DNA of 64,000 bases from Heligmosomoides polygyrus polygyrus (GCA_947396885.1 OX377205.1:49646676-49710675), one strand, 5' to 3'; positions 32,473 to 44,120 are shown, counted from the first letter of the stretch. Numbers and translations are program-made. The notes: generated from the sequence alone by a model not told the origin.

Positions 32473-34110
32473 TTGATGGTAATCAATTTTTCAAAACGAA
32501 TTTCAGATTCGTGTTAGTGACCTCAACTGCCTCCAGGGCTAAAGTTTTAAACCGCCTAGACGACATCCGCAAAAAAATCTATAGCTTGATCAATATCCAT
32601 TGATGGCGATCGATACTTCAAAAGCGAATTTCAGATTTGTGTTTAGAGACTTCGACCACCTCCAGGGCTGAAGTTCCCAGGCGGGGAGAAGACGTCTGGG
32701 TATTTTTCGCTATTTTCGTGTTTCGAGCCGTAATTCACCCCCACATTTCCCCCCGCCCACTATTTTATGACTAAATCCACACAAAAAATCGATAATATGG
32801 CCCAAATGGATTGATGGCGATGGAAACCTCAAATGTGGACTTCACGCTCGCCTTGAGCGACATCGACTACTCCAGGACGGATGTACCGGACCGCAAGAAG
32901 GATATTCACAGAAAAATCGATATTCAGCCATGATTTTCGAAACTTCACGCACCAAGGCACACTGGACGTTAAAGAGTGTAACTGCACATGGCGCGTTATT
33001 CAAACCTGGATTTTAGTAGGGTAACAGCGCCCTTACTACACAAAAAAAAAATCGGAAATACCGGTCGATATCGATTGATAGCGACCGATACTTCAAAAAT
33101 GAACTTCAGATTCGAGTTCAGTGACGTCGATTAGCCCAGGGGCGGGGGATCGGACCGCAAGAAAGATATCCGCAAAAACATCGATAATACGGCTCAATCT
33201 AGATTGATGGCGCTCAATAACGGAATTCAGAGTCGTGCACACCAACCACGATACCCCGAGGACTGAAATTTCCGATCGCCAGAACGACATCCACAAAAAA
33301 AATCGATAATACGGCTCAAACTGGCTCGATGGCGATCGGCACTTCAAAAAGGGGCTTCGCCCTCGCGTTTAGCGACCTCGACTACCCCGGGTGGAAAGTT
33401 TCGGACCGAAAGAAAGATATCCACAAAAAATCGATAATACGGGTCGATATCGATTGATAGCGACCGATACTTCAAAAATAAACTTCAGATTCGAGTTCAG
33501 TGACGTCGATTAGCCCAAGGGCGGGGGGATCGGATCGCAAGAAAGACATCCACAAACAAATCGCAAATGCGGCTCAAAATGGAATGAAGGCACTCGACAC
33601 TTCAATAACGGGATTCAGAGTCGTATTCACCAACCACGATAGCCCTAGGACTGAAATTTCCGATCGCCAGAACGACATCCACAAGCAAATTGATAAAACG
33701 GTTCAAACTGAATTGATGACGATCGACACTTCAAAAAGGAGCTTCGCCCTCGCGTGCAGCGACCTCGACTACCCCGGGAGGGAAGTTTCGGACCGAAAGA
33801 AAGATATCCACAAAAAATCGATAATACGGCCCAAATGGATTGATGGCGCTCGACACTTCAATAACGGGATTCAGAGTCGCGTTCACCAACCACGATACCC
33901 CTAGGACTGAAATTTCCGACCACCACAACGACATCCACAAAAAATCGATAATATCGATTGATATCGATTGGTCGACTTCAGATGCGTGTTCAGCGACCTC
34001 GATTACCCCCAGCGCTGAAGTTTCAGGGCGCTTGCACGACATCCACAAAAAGTCGATAATATCGATCGATATCGATTGGTCGACTTCAGATTCGACTTCA
34101 GACTGCAGAC
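32473..34110. repeat. Higher-order tandem repeat, about 127-bp units in A-B-C order, coding-like
   Basis: Units begin at GAT(A/G)GCG: 33077 (A), 33206 (B), 33328 (C), 33456 (A), 33586 (B), 33715 (C), 33842 (B), with more decayed units from 32473, 32600 and 32812 and two shorter ones after 33960. A-to-A spacing is 379 and B-to-B 380 bases. Each unit translates on the plus strand to a 42-residue peptide of the form DTS...F...SD.D.PR.E(V/I)SDR..DIHKKID; for example FRVVFTNHDSPRTEISDR in B and FALACSDLDYPGREVSDR in C. The 134-codon frame at 33500-33904 spans three units. I do not recognise the peptide. Confidence 0.85.
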
Positions 34111-35290
34111 TCCCCTGGTGTGGTACGGCTTGGTATGCACGGTTGCTGACGTGTTCGGCACGTCTACGGCTCGCCAGGCACGTAGAAAGCGTTTGGGTAT
34201 TTTCTGCTATTTTCGCGCCCCTGATGTTTCCGCCCCTATTTTTTGACGTGCTCCATTGCTAATCGCTTATCCCGTTATTCTACACTAGGACTGCTTCAGT
34301 ATTATTCAGCTCAAAAGTGCTCCAAACTAGCACAATATGAATTGCTGAATTTGTGGCACCTATTAGGGGATCCCTATTCCTCGTTCCTTCTGGTATAGCT
34401 CCGAGCCCAGCTTACGTCGTGTATCCACTACTAAGCGGGTCACGACCGCTAGTCATGCAGCTAGCGACCGTTTACAAGGCGTGCAGACGACGTGACGTGT
34501 TACACCAACGCAGTATCACTAACGTGATGGGATTTGCGCGTTAAAACGCGTGTTGCACCTCGATCCAACACACCAGAAAAGTGAAAGGAAACTGTAAGGG
34601 GATGAAGTACTAGCCACCCAATAACGCCTCACCTCGTCTAGTGGCCAACCAATAACGCCTCACCTCGTCTTACCCGACGCCATTGGGCCAAACCGCCCTC
34701 TCGGGTTGAGAGTGGGGTGTGGGCCCCGTGGTGCTTAGCCGTCAGCCGGACACCTCCCTTATTTTTGATGTACATAATATTCATGTTTGTGGATAGAATA
34801 AACTAATGCTAGAACTACGCGTTCTGTGGTGTAAAGCTATAAGGCATAAAAACCTAATAGCAAGATTAACAAGTAATAACCCCGTTGACCGAACCGCTAC
34901 ACTGTCAGGGACAGCGGACGACCGGAGTTATTATAAAAGTCTCCAGTTGAGAAGTTGGTGTCCGAACGAATTTGGCCGTACACCCCCTCCCCCCTCCCAA
35001 CACGTATTAGTTTGAATTGGAAGATACGCGCGCCGGCTCTTCAAATGTGCCGGCTTGTTTCAATTTTCTCGCATACAATCTCCGCATCCGTATTTGTAGG
35101 TATGTTGCTGCACATTCTTCCAGAATTCACTTACATACGATTCCGATGCTTATGGCGAGATGACTTCTGTTGTGTTCAGCGATGACGAGGACGTTAGCAA
35201 ACACGCTTCAACACTCGAGAACATTCATGGCATCATCGTTGAACACATGGTTAGTTTCGCTCTATTTTTTGTACATTGTAGTGTGCACCT
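34111..35290. other. No gene recognised
   Basis: Contains a direct repeat CCAATAACGCCTCACCTCGT at 34618 and 34650 followed by a hairpin-rich segment ending in GGATAGAATAAA (34790), which resembles a retroelement 3' tail, but no adjoining coding sequence supports this. Confidence 0.3.
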
Positions 35291-35720
35291 TAAACGAATA
35301 AGCACAGTGAAATAGGGTCGGGGGGCAGGGGTAACCCACCCCAAACAAGAACGTAGACAGCTGTCGGATGACATTGGTCCGATTGATTCGCACTTAGGCG
35401 GACGCTCTGAGTAATCGCGCCGACCAATGGCGCGCGGCCGCGGCACGACACCGCGGCACGACACCGCGACACGTGCCGCAGGGAGGGGGCATGCACACTC
35501 TTGCGACTGTCGCGGCGGCTATCGCAGGCGACGCCGCGCTGAGTGCCGCAGGCTGGAATAGTTCAAACCATTTCTGGCGGCGCGACATCCACGGGGACGT
35601 CGGTCCCTTGCCTAAAACGATGCTCTAACGCGACCGCGCCGCGACCGCCGGATTTCGGGAGGTAGCAGTCGCCCCACTTGCCGCGCCGCGGTGTCGCGGA
35701 AGTGTGCATGAGCCTTATAG
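35291..35720. other. GC-rich island without a supported gene
   Basis: Repeated CGCGGCACGACAC and GCCGCAG words. The core GACGCTCTGAGTAATCGC...CCAATGG recurs inverted near 37510-37560 (GCCATTGGCC...GAGCGTCCGCCTAAGTGCG). Probably a decayed repeat. Confidence 0.35.
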
Positions 35721-36055
35721 GAGTCCGGATAAGCTGCATTGAGGAGAACAGCGTGAAGTAAACGCAGTTATTTTCGATGGCACTGGCGAAAACTGCGCAA
35801 AAACGTCATTATAAACAAATTGCTTCAGTTTTTAATATTACACCGCTTTTATGCCGACCTTCTCGTCCTTAGTTTTGAAGGTCAGATTGGAGAAGTAGTA
35901 GCCCTGCAAGTCTTCAGGCCATCCTCCACCTATTCCTCACCTCAGTTTTCGTCAAGAAGCGGGTGATAGTGAGAGCACTCTTGATATATTGGGCAGAAAA
36001 GGCGTTCATTCTCGAACGCAATAGCACAAGCACCCAGGCTACTATTAGCCTCATC
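35721..36055. other. No gene seen
   Basis: Unremarkable sequence up to the Merlin-like element border. Confidence 0.3.
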
Positions 36056-36906
36056 GGCACTATTGTACTTTCGGGACTCCAGAGGACGAGGAGAGGTCGA
36101 AAAATTTTCTTCGCCCAAACCTCGTCCAGGGGCCGTATGCTCGTCTACCCCGAGTCTCCCCCGATGGGGGATCGGGGTGTGATAAGATATGCTGGTATTG
36201 ATTGATTTTCCCCCGACGGGGGAGCACGAGCATACGGCCCCAGGGGGGTTAATTGGGATGCTGATCACGAATCTGACATCCGTTTTTGAAATTTCGGCCG
36301 ATTACGGTAGGTTACTGCCTAGGAGTGAGGATTTACAAACCTTTATTATTAGTCTATATTATATACAACAACCATCTAGCAAGAATGCAGTTAGGGAGAC
36401 TGCCAACCTTCCAACCCATGTAGGGACGTGACTTACAGAGGCGGTCGCCACTATACCGTGACACCGGTGACTAAGGCTGTCGAGGTCATAATCACCGATT
36501 TCGCCCAAACTTCTTCGCCTATGGGGGTTATTTGGGATGCTGATCACGAAACTGACATCCGTTTTTCGTTTTACGCTGGAGTACGGTAGATTACTGTGGG
36601 TACTGGTGAGTAAGGTAATGGTCACCGATTACGCCCAAACTCCAGCGTAAAACGAATAACGGATGTCAGATTCGTGATCAGCACCCCGAATAACCCCAAT
36701 AGGCGAACTTTGGGTGAAATCGGTGATTATGACCTCGACAGCCTTAGTCACCGGTACCTACCGTAATCTACCGTAATCGGCCGAAATTTCGAAAACGGAT
36801 GTCAGATTCGTGATCAGCACCCCAAATAACCCCCTGGACGAGGTTTGGGCGAAAAATTTTTTCGACCTCTCCTCGTCCTCTGGAGTCCGTAAAATACAAT
36901 AGTGCC
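36056..36906. mobile_element. Merlin-like non-autonomous element, 8-bp duplication
   Basis: About 75-bp terminal inverted repeats start GGCACTATTGTACTTT; flanks GCCTCATC (36048-36055) and GCCTTATC (36907-36914) agree at 7 of 8. Interior is built from repeats of a block with GATCACGAATCTGACATCCG and CGTAA(T/C)CTACCGTA. The left inverted repeat is interrupted by the MITE at 36130. No transposase. Confidence 0.72.
36130..36240. mobile_element. 111-bp Harbinger-like MITE, CAG duplication
   Basis: Ends GGGCCGTATGCTCGT and complement; CAG at 36127-36129 and 36241-36243. It interrupts the left end of the Merlin-like element; the undisturbed right end of that element has the target as CCTGG once (36833-36837). 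Confidence 0.82.
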
Positions 36907-37656
36907 GCCTTATCTAGCCCACAGTGCATTTGTTTCCTGAGGTGCCAAAACAGATTCTTGCTTTCTTATTGTTTCTTTTCACTTTGGGAAGATCCAATCT
37001 CCATGTGATGCCAACCAGAAAATGAGTCATAAAGTTTTAACTACGGCTGGTCCCATATGGAAGGCCAAGAAATCAGTGAATTCGTGAGCAAATGTGTACT
37101 TAAAGTTCTTAAAACGAGGGAGCACCACTTATTGTCCTTGGATTATGAAACATTTTATTGATCTGCAAGACAATAGTTCCCATAGGACCTTTTGTGTAGC
37201 TTTCAGGACTGCCTAACTACTGCATGTGTATAAATAGGAGAGCTGCTCGTTCTTCATTATACTGAGCATTTTTTGTTTCCTAAATCATGACAGATGGATC
37301 ATGATTCTACTCTACTTCTACTAAATCCTGATAGCTATAGTCGAGTCGAGAACAGAATACAACACGGGTGAAAGGGTACTGTTTACAAGTGCTTAGAAGC
37401 CATGCGTACTCCTCTTCGGAACATAAAACAACTGAAAGAACGCTTTCTCACCACGGTTTCTGCTGTATCTGCTGTACATCGCTAGAAGACAGACAGTATG
37501 AGTCATCGCTCGCACGCCATTGGCCGGGGCGATGACTCAGAGCGTCCGCCTAAGTGCGAATCAATCAGACCGTTGACATTGGGTCTACCGTAATCTTCAC
37601 GCGCGTTTCTTTGTGTCTGGTGCAATCACGGAGGACATCCGAAGATGACGTCTGAA
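36907..37656. other. No gene recognised
   Basis: AT-rich then mixed sequence. A segment at 37505-37560 is an inverted relative of 35380-35420. Nothing else. Confidence 0.3.
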
Positions 37657-37896
37657 GGAAGTGAACCTAGATGAGTCGAAACGGAGCATCGCCCATCAGT
37701 TGCCTCCAGAATACGACTTCCTAAGTGGTTTTTAGTTAGGAAGTGAACCTATATGAGTGGAAACGAAGCATCACACATCACTTGTCTCCAGAATTCGACT
37801 TACTATCTGGTTTTTAGCTTGGAAGTGAACCTAGAAGAGTTGAAACGAAGCATCACACATCACTTGTCTCCAGGATTGGTCTTGATAAGTGGTTTT
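37657..37896. repeat. 82-bp tandem repeat, three units
   Basis: GGAAGTGAACCT starts units at 37657, 37739 and 37821. Units end in a variant of AAGTGGTTTTTAGTTAGG. The third unit is cut by the Merlin-like element and resumes at 39634. Confidence 0.85.
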
Positions 37897-37999
37897 GGCA
37901 CTATTGCACACTTTCACAACTCCAAGGGTCGAGAAGAGGTCGAAAAAAATTTTTCGCCCAAACTTCGGCTAGGGGGGAGGGTTATTTGGGGTGCTGATC

Positions 38000-38397
38000 A
38001 CGAATATGGCATCTGTTTTTCTTTTGTAGCATCTCCATATACCTGCGGGTTGGTATATCTGCATGGAGTCGTTACAATTAGGGCATAGAGGCGTTGCGAG
38101 CAATCCCATCCTTCTAAGCCATTCCTGGGGCCGTATGCTACTCTCGCCCGACTCGGGGACGGAGACGGCGCGAAAAATCGATGGCGCATGGTGTGCAATG
38201 CACACTGTGCATACCGAGGATGTGGGCGGAGACCGCCTCATACCCGGCCGGGGACGGTTGGGGAGAGAATAGCATACGGCCCCGGGAGATCGGCTGCGTC
38301 CATGTTTAGCTTGTCAAAGACGTCTTTCAGCTTGAAGTCGTGCAGTTCTTCCTGGCGGCGGTTGTGGGACAGTGCTTGGAGGGCCATGATGCTTAGA
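38000..38397 (-). pseudogene. Merlin-like transposase N-terminus, interrupted
   Basis: From ATG at 38397: RQEELHDFKLKDVFDKLNMD, broken by the 155-bp MITE, then QEWLRRMGLLATPLCPNCND and GIWRCYKRKT. The CPxC...WRC zinc-ribbon and the preceding DVF.KL..D..F.EWL helix fit IS1016/Merlin transposases. The DDE catalytic domain is absent, so the frame cannot encode an enzyme. Confidence 0.65.
38128..38282. mobile_element. 155-bp Harbinger-like MITE
   Basis: Ends GGGCCGTATGCTA and complement; left flank CTG (38125-38127), right CGG (38283-38285), a decayed duplication. The other Merlin-like copy at 21352-21500 is uninterrupted at this point. Confidence 0.72.
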
Positions 38398-38654
38398 TTG
38401 CTATCTCTCGATTAAGCCTTCGCCTATCGAAGAGTTTCCCGTAAAAATGGTTTCCCGCTGATTTGCGAATTTTCAGGCGATCGCTGCGGGACCGCTTGCG
38501 TGCTGTACTCACCCGTAGCACCACGGATAATCCCTATAGCCGAAGTTTGGGCGAAATCGGTAATCATGACGTTGGCGGCCTTGGTCACCCCTACCCACCG
38601 TAATCGGCCGTAATTTTGAAAACGGATCTCAAATTCGTGATCAGCACCCCAAAT

Positions 38655-39540
38655 GTTAATGTTAATGTTAATGTTTATTACGTCGCGAAAGGCAGACGCG
38701 AGATAGAAATAGGACAGTACAAACAGACAAACAAACTTCAGAAAAAGTCACAATCAAACAAGAACTGGGTGTGGTCGATCTCCATGACTAGAGTCCGTCA
38801 AACTTAAGCAACATTTTTGATGCGTACCGCTTGAACTGGGGTATGGAGTAAGCATTTGACAGGTTTTTCGTGATTCTTAAGTAAGCGCTACCTGCTCTAT
38901 GCGTAAAGAAAGAAGCGCGAACTGATGATCTCGGACAAGGCAAGGCTATTTTCGTTATACCACCTCTAGTTCGGGAAGGCATCAAACTATGTAATTTATA
39001 ATCACAGCCACACTAGGTTGGTGCAGAATTTTATGAACGAGACAAACATCAAACACCTTTCGTCGTGATACGAGGGATGGAAGATCCAAATGTCTATTTC
39101 TGAACACTGCGTTGGGGATGTTGGAGTATATGAAGCCTCCCATGCGAATAAATAATTTCCTAGTAAAATTATTTTGGACCTTCTCAATTCTGGAGATATC
39201 TTTCATCCTACTAGGATTGAATACTGTAGTGCTCGATTCAACTAATGGTCGTATGTAAGTCTTGTAAGCCCTTATTAAAAGAGCTCTTTTCTTTGTAGAA
39301 AGGGCTTTAAATATGTGGAATGTACGCAGAAGCGCTATCCTACAACGATTTCTGTTCGGAAAGGTCTAGTTTGCTGCTGTATGTGAAACCAAGATCTCTA
39401 ATGAAATCCACCGATGTGATGTGGAGACCATCCACTTCATATGTATGCTGTGCAGTTGACGGAGTGCTGCTAATACGCATGAAACTCGTTTTGTGCGGAG
39501 CCAAGGGGAGCTGCCATTGTTTAGACCAGGAAACCAATAA
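38655..39540 (-). pseudogene. CR1-like LINE 3' fragment
   Basis: Minus-strand RT thumb and C-terminus in two or more frames: WSKQWQLPLAPHKTSFMRI and FIRDLGFTYSSKLD (39530-39340), then RIEKVQNNFTRKLFIRMGG, LPSLVSRRKVFDVCLVHKIL and the terminal TRGGITKIALPCPRSSVR. The 3' end has ATTAAC repeats (38655-38682), typical short tandem 3' ends of CR1-like elements. Inserted in the Merlin-like element. Confidence 0.82.
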
Positions 39541-39861
39541 GTTGATTCCTCCCCCTAGACGAGGTTTGGGCGAAATTTTTTTGACCTCTCCTCGACCCGT
39601 GGAGTTGTGAAAGTACAATAGTGCCGTGGTTTTTAGTTTTGAAGTGAAGCGTACGCAACGTCTTCACAAAGCTAACAATTGACGTCGTCATCAAGGCATG
39701 TCCCAAATCTGTGGTACACAAGACAGATGACTTCAATCTTATGCTAAACAAGGGTCCTTCCTATAATGTGTGTACGAGGTTGAACTGCCATGTCACCACC
39801 ATGAGTATGTTAGAGAACATCAAGAGTCATTTCCTAATCAAACTCCAGTCGAAGAAGTTCA

Positions 39862-40084
39862 GGTACTAAGCGGGCTAGTGCCCGCTCCATTATGAGACCA
39901 TCGTGGAACACTCAAATAAACACGGTTTCTGTTTCTTCCCTTGCCTAGTTCTGTGCTCTCCTCCGTTGACGCGGAGGACAGCACAGAACTAGGCAAGGGA
40001 AGGAACTCCAGGGTATGGCTGATCAAAATTACCCGTTTTAGGACACCTTCCCGGTGTACAGCGAGCACCAGCCCGCTTAGTACC
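39862..40084. mobile_element. 223-bp MITE with perfect 8-bp duplication
   Basis: Ends GGTACTAAGCGGGCT(A/G)GTGC and complement; GAAGTTCA at 39854-39861 and 40085-40092. The centre is a second hairpin (GTTCTGTGCTCTCCTCCG and complement around 39975). Contains R2-like words. hAT- or Merlin-type by duplication length; no coding. Confidence 0.8.
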
Positions 40085-40254
40085 GAAGTTCAATTGTGGA
40101 AACAGTAGTCAATTTCTAATCAATTTCCAACAGAAGCGCAGCTGTGAACTCCCCTGAGCGATGAGGGCAGTTTCCACGCGAGCAGCATGGATACACCTTA
40201 TCCTGGAGTACCTTACTTTGCCTGGTTCTGCGCCCCCTAGATGTCGACATGCAC

Positions 40255-40432
40255 ATACTTCACGAGCACACTATGTGCTCGTGGATTATGTGTTGAAACA
40301 CATAATCCAAATACCTCATCTCAAACCATCTAGAGTCATCCTATTATATAAAGCGGAGAGGCATGAATCACTGACGATCAACGGGTGCAAACGCTGTCAA
40401 CGGGTGCAAACGCTGTCAACGGGTGCAAAGAG
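40255..40432. repeat. Two hairpins and an 18-bp triplication
   Basis: CACGAGCACA/TGTGCTCGTG at 40259-40281 and GGATTATGTGTT/ACACATAATCC at 40282-40308 sit side by side. At 40379-40430 CAACGGGTGCAAACGCTGT recurs three times with 18-base period. Confidence 0.75.
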
Positions 40433-40439
40433 GTAAGCA

Positions 40440-41005
40440 AGGATGCGTGGCAGGCAGCCACGACCACCGTTGTTGACTGCCTTCCACTACAGGTCGTCAA
40501 CGAAGAACATCCACTTGATGGGGTTTCGCAACATTTCACAACGGCTGTGAGGCATGCCGTTATGACGAGGCGCCGCTGCCGGGTTAACACGGCTCACACC
40601 CCGTGATCAGTGCTTAGAGAGGTCTACGCGATCCACATTCGCTTCTGTATCCCTGCTAAGTCGCCACTGTTTCGCTACCGCGTTCTTGCTAGCGTGTCTT
40701 TCTTCTTCCTTTTGCTCTCTGTTCAATAGGTGGGTGTTACGTGATTATCATGGCCGCAGACCTAACCGAAACGGAAGAGATTTCGTGATTGCGTTGGACG
40801 ACCCACCCACAGGTCGCTACTGTTCTTCCTACCTTCGCTGCTTTTTCCATGCGCGTTGCTGCTAGGTAAACGAGCTTCTTACTTAACTGGCTTAACTAAA
40901 GACCCTTCTAGATGATTAGAATAATTTTTTGTATTCAAATCCAGAAAGGTCAGGTGAGGCAGAAGCTGCCTCGCTGATGAAGCAGAAGGAACGCCTTGCG
41001 CATTT
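40440..41005. other. No gene seen
   Basis: Mixed sequence with no recognised coding or repeat structure. Confidence 0.3.
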
Positions 41006-41007
41006 AT

Positions 41008-41540
41008 ACCATTTTCACGTCGAATTGGACACTTTTTAAATAAAATTGGACACTTTTCATGTCAATTTGGACACTCTTCTAAGCTGGCCCATGAACTTTG
41101 AAATTTAATTGAACGTCTTCCAACTCCAGACGAGCTTCTTACAGGTTTAACTAAACACCCTTCTAGATGGTTAGAAGAATTTTTTGTTCAGTGAAAACTT
41201 AGAATAACTTTTTTTTGAATTTTTTTTTACTTCAGCTGCCGAATGAGTGAAATAATTTAATAACATTATTTCACTCATTCAAAATAAGTCATAAATTACA
41301 TTTAGTTTTAAGGCGCAGCAAAGCAGCAGTCATGTAGTTCACTAAAATACTGGATCGCGCCATGCACTCTGAAACCAAGTCGCTATGTTTATCTGATTGA
41401 TAGTGTAAATACTGCTTACTTGCAGCAAGAAAGATACGATATGTGTTTTTTACAATTGTTTATGTTACACCGTTTCCAGATGTGAAACTGGATGCAAACA
41501 GAAATTTTGCTATCAATCGAATAAAAATCGCGACATCCCG
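41008..41540. repeat. Foldback-family arm
   Basis: Begins TACCATTTTCACGTCGAATT with three TTGGACACTTTT-type subterminal repeats and continues colinear with 22422-22670 and 25808-26060, including TTTACTTCAGCTGCCGAATG, the target word of the RTE insertion. Only one arm is present and it is uninterrupted. Confidence 0.7.
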
Positions 41541-41544
41541 GACC

Positions 41545-42430
41545 CACCTTTCGCTTTTGCTTCCCTCCAAGATCGCTACTGTTGCACTGGGCGTTATTGC
41601 TAAAATTTATCGGGGCGGGTGTTGCGTGCTTAGCTCACACTTCGATCAGGCAATCAATATCCTACTATATGGTTCAAGCAGTCAGTATTGCTCGGTGTTA
41701 TCGATTTTTTGAACGCGATACTGAATTTCCCTCAGATGCAGTGAAGGAAGGAAAATCAAATAGAGACGGAAACTCTCACAATATATGATGGAGGATGACA
41801 TGAGTCACTTTCTGTAGTGGTTCTTCAATAGCAAAAACAATGTTCCCACCTTCCCCCTCCCCAATATTTCGACTACACCAGGCTCTCGAGTATAATTCTT
41901 CCCGTACGTCTCCTCAAAATTAGCGGTCAATGTCATAATCTGGAAGGCGCTCTTTTTGATATGGAAATTGTTCACTTTGATGCATACTAACTTCGCGGGC
42001 TGGGTTACTGAGCTATTTATACCTGCCCAGGTCCTCGAATTTTAAGCGGTGGACCAGGACAGCTCAGCGAAGGAAGTTCGTCGGACCTACGCATGGTTCG
42101 TCTACGCTTTCAACCAAGTCTTGCCGCTAGGTCCCAATTTTCTGCAGTGCTTTGACCAATTTCCATTAGCACTGTATGCAGAGGAGGACAGCATTTTTAT
42201 CCCAAGTCACCTGTTCCGAAGATCGTCACACGTCGTCGCATAAGGCACGGCGGCTGGACGAAAACGGTCAGGCGTTCGATTAGGCCTGACGAGCTGCAAT
42301 AGGTTGTGAACACGACTCCAGACGAAGCAGGAGTGCTGCGGGCGTTTTCTTGAATGCTATACAGGGATGTGAGTGATGCACAGCAAGGCATCAATCTGTA
42401 GCAGGCGTGCGTTTCTACGTGTTCGACTTC
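41545..42430. other. No gene recognised
   Basis: Several short frames (for example 42049-42243) but no domain or splice evidence. Confidence 0.3.
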
Positions 42431-42436
42431 GACGCT

Positions 42437-43300
42437 AGGGATGCTTCCTTACCCAGCGTTGGTTGCCGGCGAAGCCGGCGACCGGCGCTGGGTGAGTAAG
42501 GAATCCTATCTAGGTTTGGGCTCCGTTCTCAGCGTGGCCCACCATACCCGAAGCCGGCAAGCCTGGCGTGGCCCGCACATCCAGCGTCAGTCGCCGGCGA
42601 AGCCGGCGACCGGCGCTGGGTGAGGAATCATCCCTAGCTAGGTTTGGGCTCCGTTCTCAGCGTGGCCCACCATACCCGAAGCCGGCAAGCCTGGCGTGGC
42701 CCGCACATCCAGCGTCAGTCGCCGGCGAAGCCGGCGACGGACGCTGGGTGAGTAAAGCCCCTTTCATACTCGTCCCAGGGGCGGCGGCGGCGACGGCGGC
42801 GGCCCAATGGTTTAGCATAGGAAGGCGGCGGCGATGACGTGCCCGAGCGGCGGCCACGGCGGTGGAGGGGTTTTCATACTGGCAGCGGCGACGTCGCCGC
42901 GGCCACGCCCCGCCACGCCCCTGGCGGCGCCGCCGCCGGGGCCGCTGCCCGAGATGGCTGGGGCCATTTCGGGCGGCGGCCACGAGGGGCAGCGAGAGCG
43001 GCGGCACAGACGAGACCGCTGCGCGTACGCGCGCGCCAAACGCAATTAGCTCTGGCGGCGACCGCCGCCACCCCTAGGCGGCGAGAACGGACACCGCCCC
43101 TCCACCTGCCGCTGAAGCGGCGGCCGCCGCCGCCGCCGCCCCTCGCACGAGTATGAAAGGGGCTTAAGGAATCCTATCTAGGTTTGGGCTCCGTTCTCAG
43201 CGTGGCCCACCATACCCGAAGCCGGCGAAACCGGCAAGCCTGGCGTGGCCCGCACATCCAGCGTCAGTCGCCGGCGAAGCCGGCGACGGACGCTGGTTTT
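42437..43300. repeat. 128-bp GC-rich tandem repeat with hairpins, interrupted by a MITE
   Basis: TAGGTTTGGGCTCC begins units at 42511, 42639 and 43179; subtracting the 412-base insertion makes both spacings 128. Each unit ends in a hairpin, GTCGCCGGCGAAGCCGGCGAC-like, flanked by CCAGCG...CGCTGG. A related array in opposite orientation is at 50790-51180. Confidence 0.8.
42756..43164. mobile_element. 409-bp GC-rich MITE with TAA duplication
   Basis: Ends AGCCCCTTTCATACTCGT and exact complement; TAA at 42753-42755 and 43165-43167; it disrupts a 128-bp tandem unit. A three-base TWA duplication fits PIF/Harbinger. The Ala/Arg/Pro-rich frames inside are composition artefacts. Confidence 0.85.
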
Positions 43301-43309
43301 CTAAATAAA

Positions 43310-43500
43310 ACCAGGCGCTATGGTAGTTAGGGGGAGTCACCTTATAAAAGGTATCGCTAACACGAAAAAAGAAACCATGACACACTGATAGTAAAGAAAA
43401 CAAACACAATGCTATAGCTCTGTTCTGTGCTCTCCTCCGCTGAGCGGGGGCAGGGAAGGGACTCTAGAGTGTGGCTCAATTGACGAACCCGTGTTAAAAT
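43310..43500 (-). repeat. Dispersed repeat R2, minus copy
   Basis: Complement of 19130-19350, including CACACTGATAGTA and GCTCTCCTCCGCTGA. Confidence 0.6.
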
Positions 43501-43504
43501 TGCC

Positions 43505-44120
43505 TACATTCTGGAGTTTCTTCCCCTGCCCAAAACGGAAGCAAATAGAGTCACCGATTTGAAATCGAACCTAGGAGACAAAACTACATTCGCTGTAGGT
43601 AACTAGTCGCCGCTCCAGCCGGCCGCGGCATGCTATGGCATTGACCCCCAGCTACTATTGCGCCAAAAGTTTTTCGTGCGGTTGTAATTTTATCGCATCT
43701 AAATCATTATCAGAGGAGAACGCGATATTACTTTATGAACTGATTGAGACGATCATAGGACCAATCGTGACTTCAGAAACTCACTCCGTTGAAGCCTCTT
43801 TGTTCTAATGCATGTCATCTCATTGCTTCCCTTTTGTGTCAAAGAGGCTGTCTCGACAATGCTGAGGTACACCATACACCAGCGCACATGCACTTTGCCA
43901 ATTCATTTCACCATTTTATCACGCGTTTACTGCCACAAAACGAACAGAACTCAATATAGGCGTCAACTCGGGCGCCATCTCGGACGTCCTACGCGACTGC
44001 ACCTAAGCACGTATTGCGCGTGAGGATTACTGTAGACCCAATGTCAACCGTCCACTGTCTCCATTCTTGTTTCGCGCATTAGCGCGCCCTGCAGCAAGAA
44101 ATTGAGACAGCACGCGTATG
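43505..44120. other. No gene recognised
   Basis: No supported feature. Confidence 0.3.

Larger units (their letters stand above)
37897..39625 (-). mobile_element. Merlin-like transposon with perfect 8-bp duplication
   Basis: Terminal repeats GGCACTATTGCAC... and complement; GTGGTTTT at 37889-37896 and 39626-39633. The adjacent tandem unit has the same target once (37725-37732), an empty site. It carries a transposase N-terminus on the minus strand and has been hit by a MITE (38128-38282) and a CR1-like fragment (38655-39540). Confidence 0.82.

Noticed and set aside
33500..33904. A 134-codon stand-alone gene
   Set aside because: It spans three tandem units and starts and stops by unit decay; reported as a repeat with coding-like peptide instead.
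42568..43156. Ala/Arg/Pro-rich proteins
   Set aside because: They lie in a GC-rich MITE and tandem hairpin array and are open in nearly every frame.
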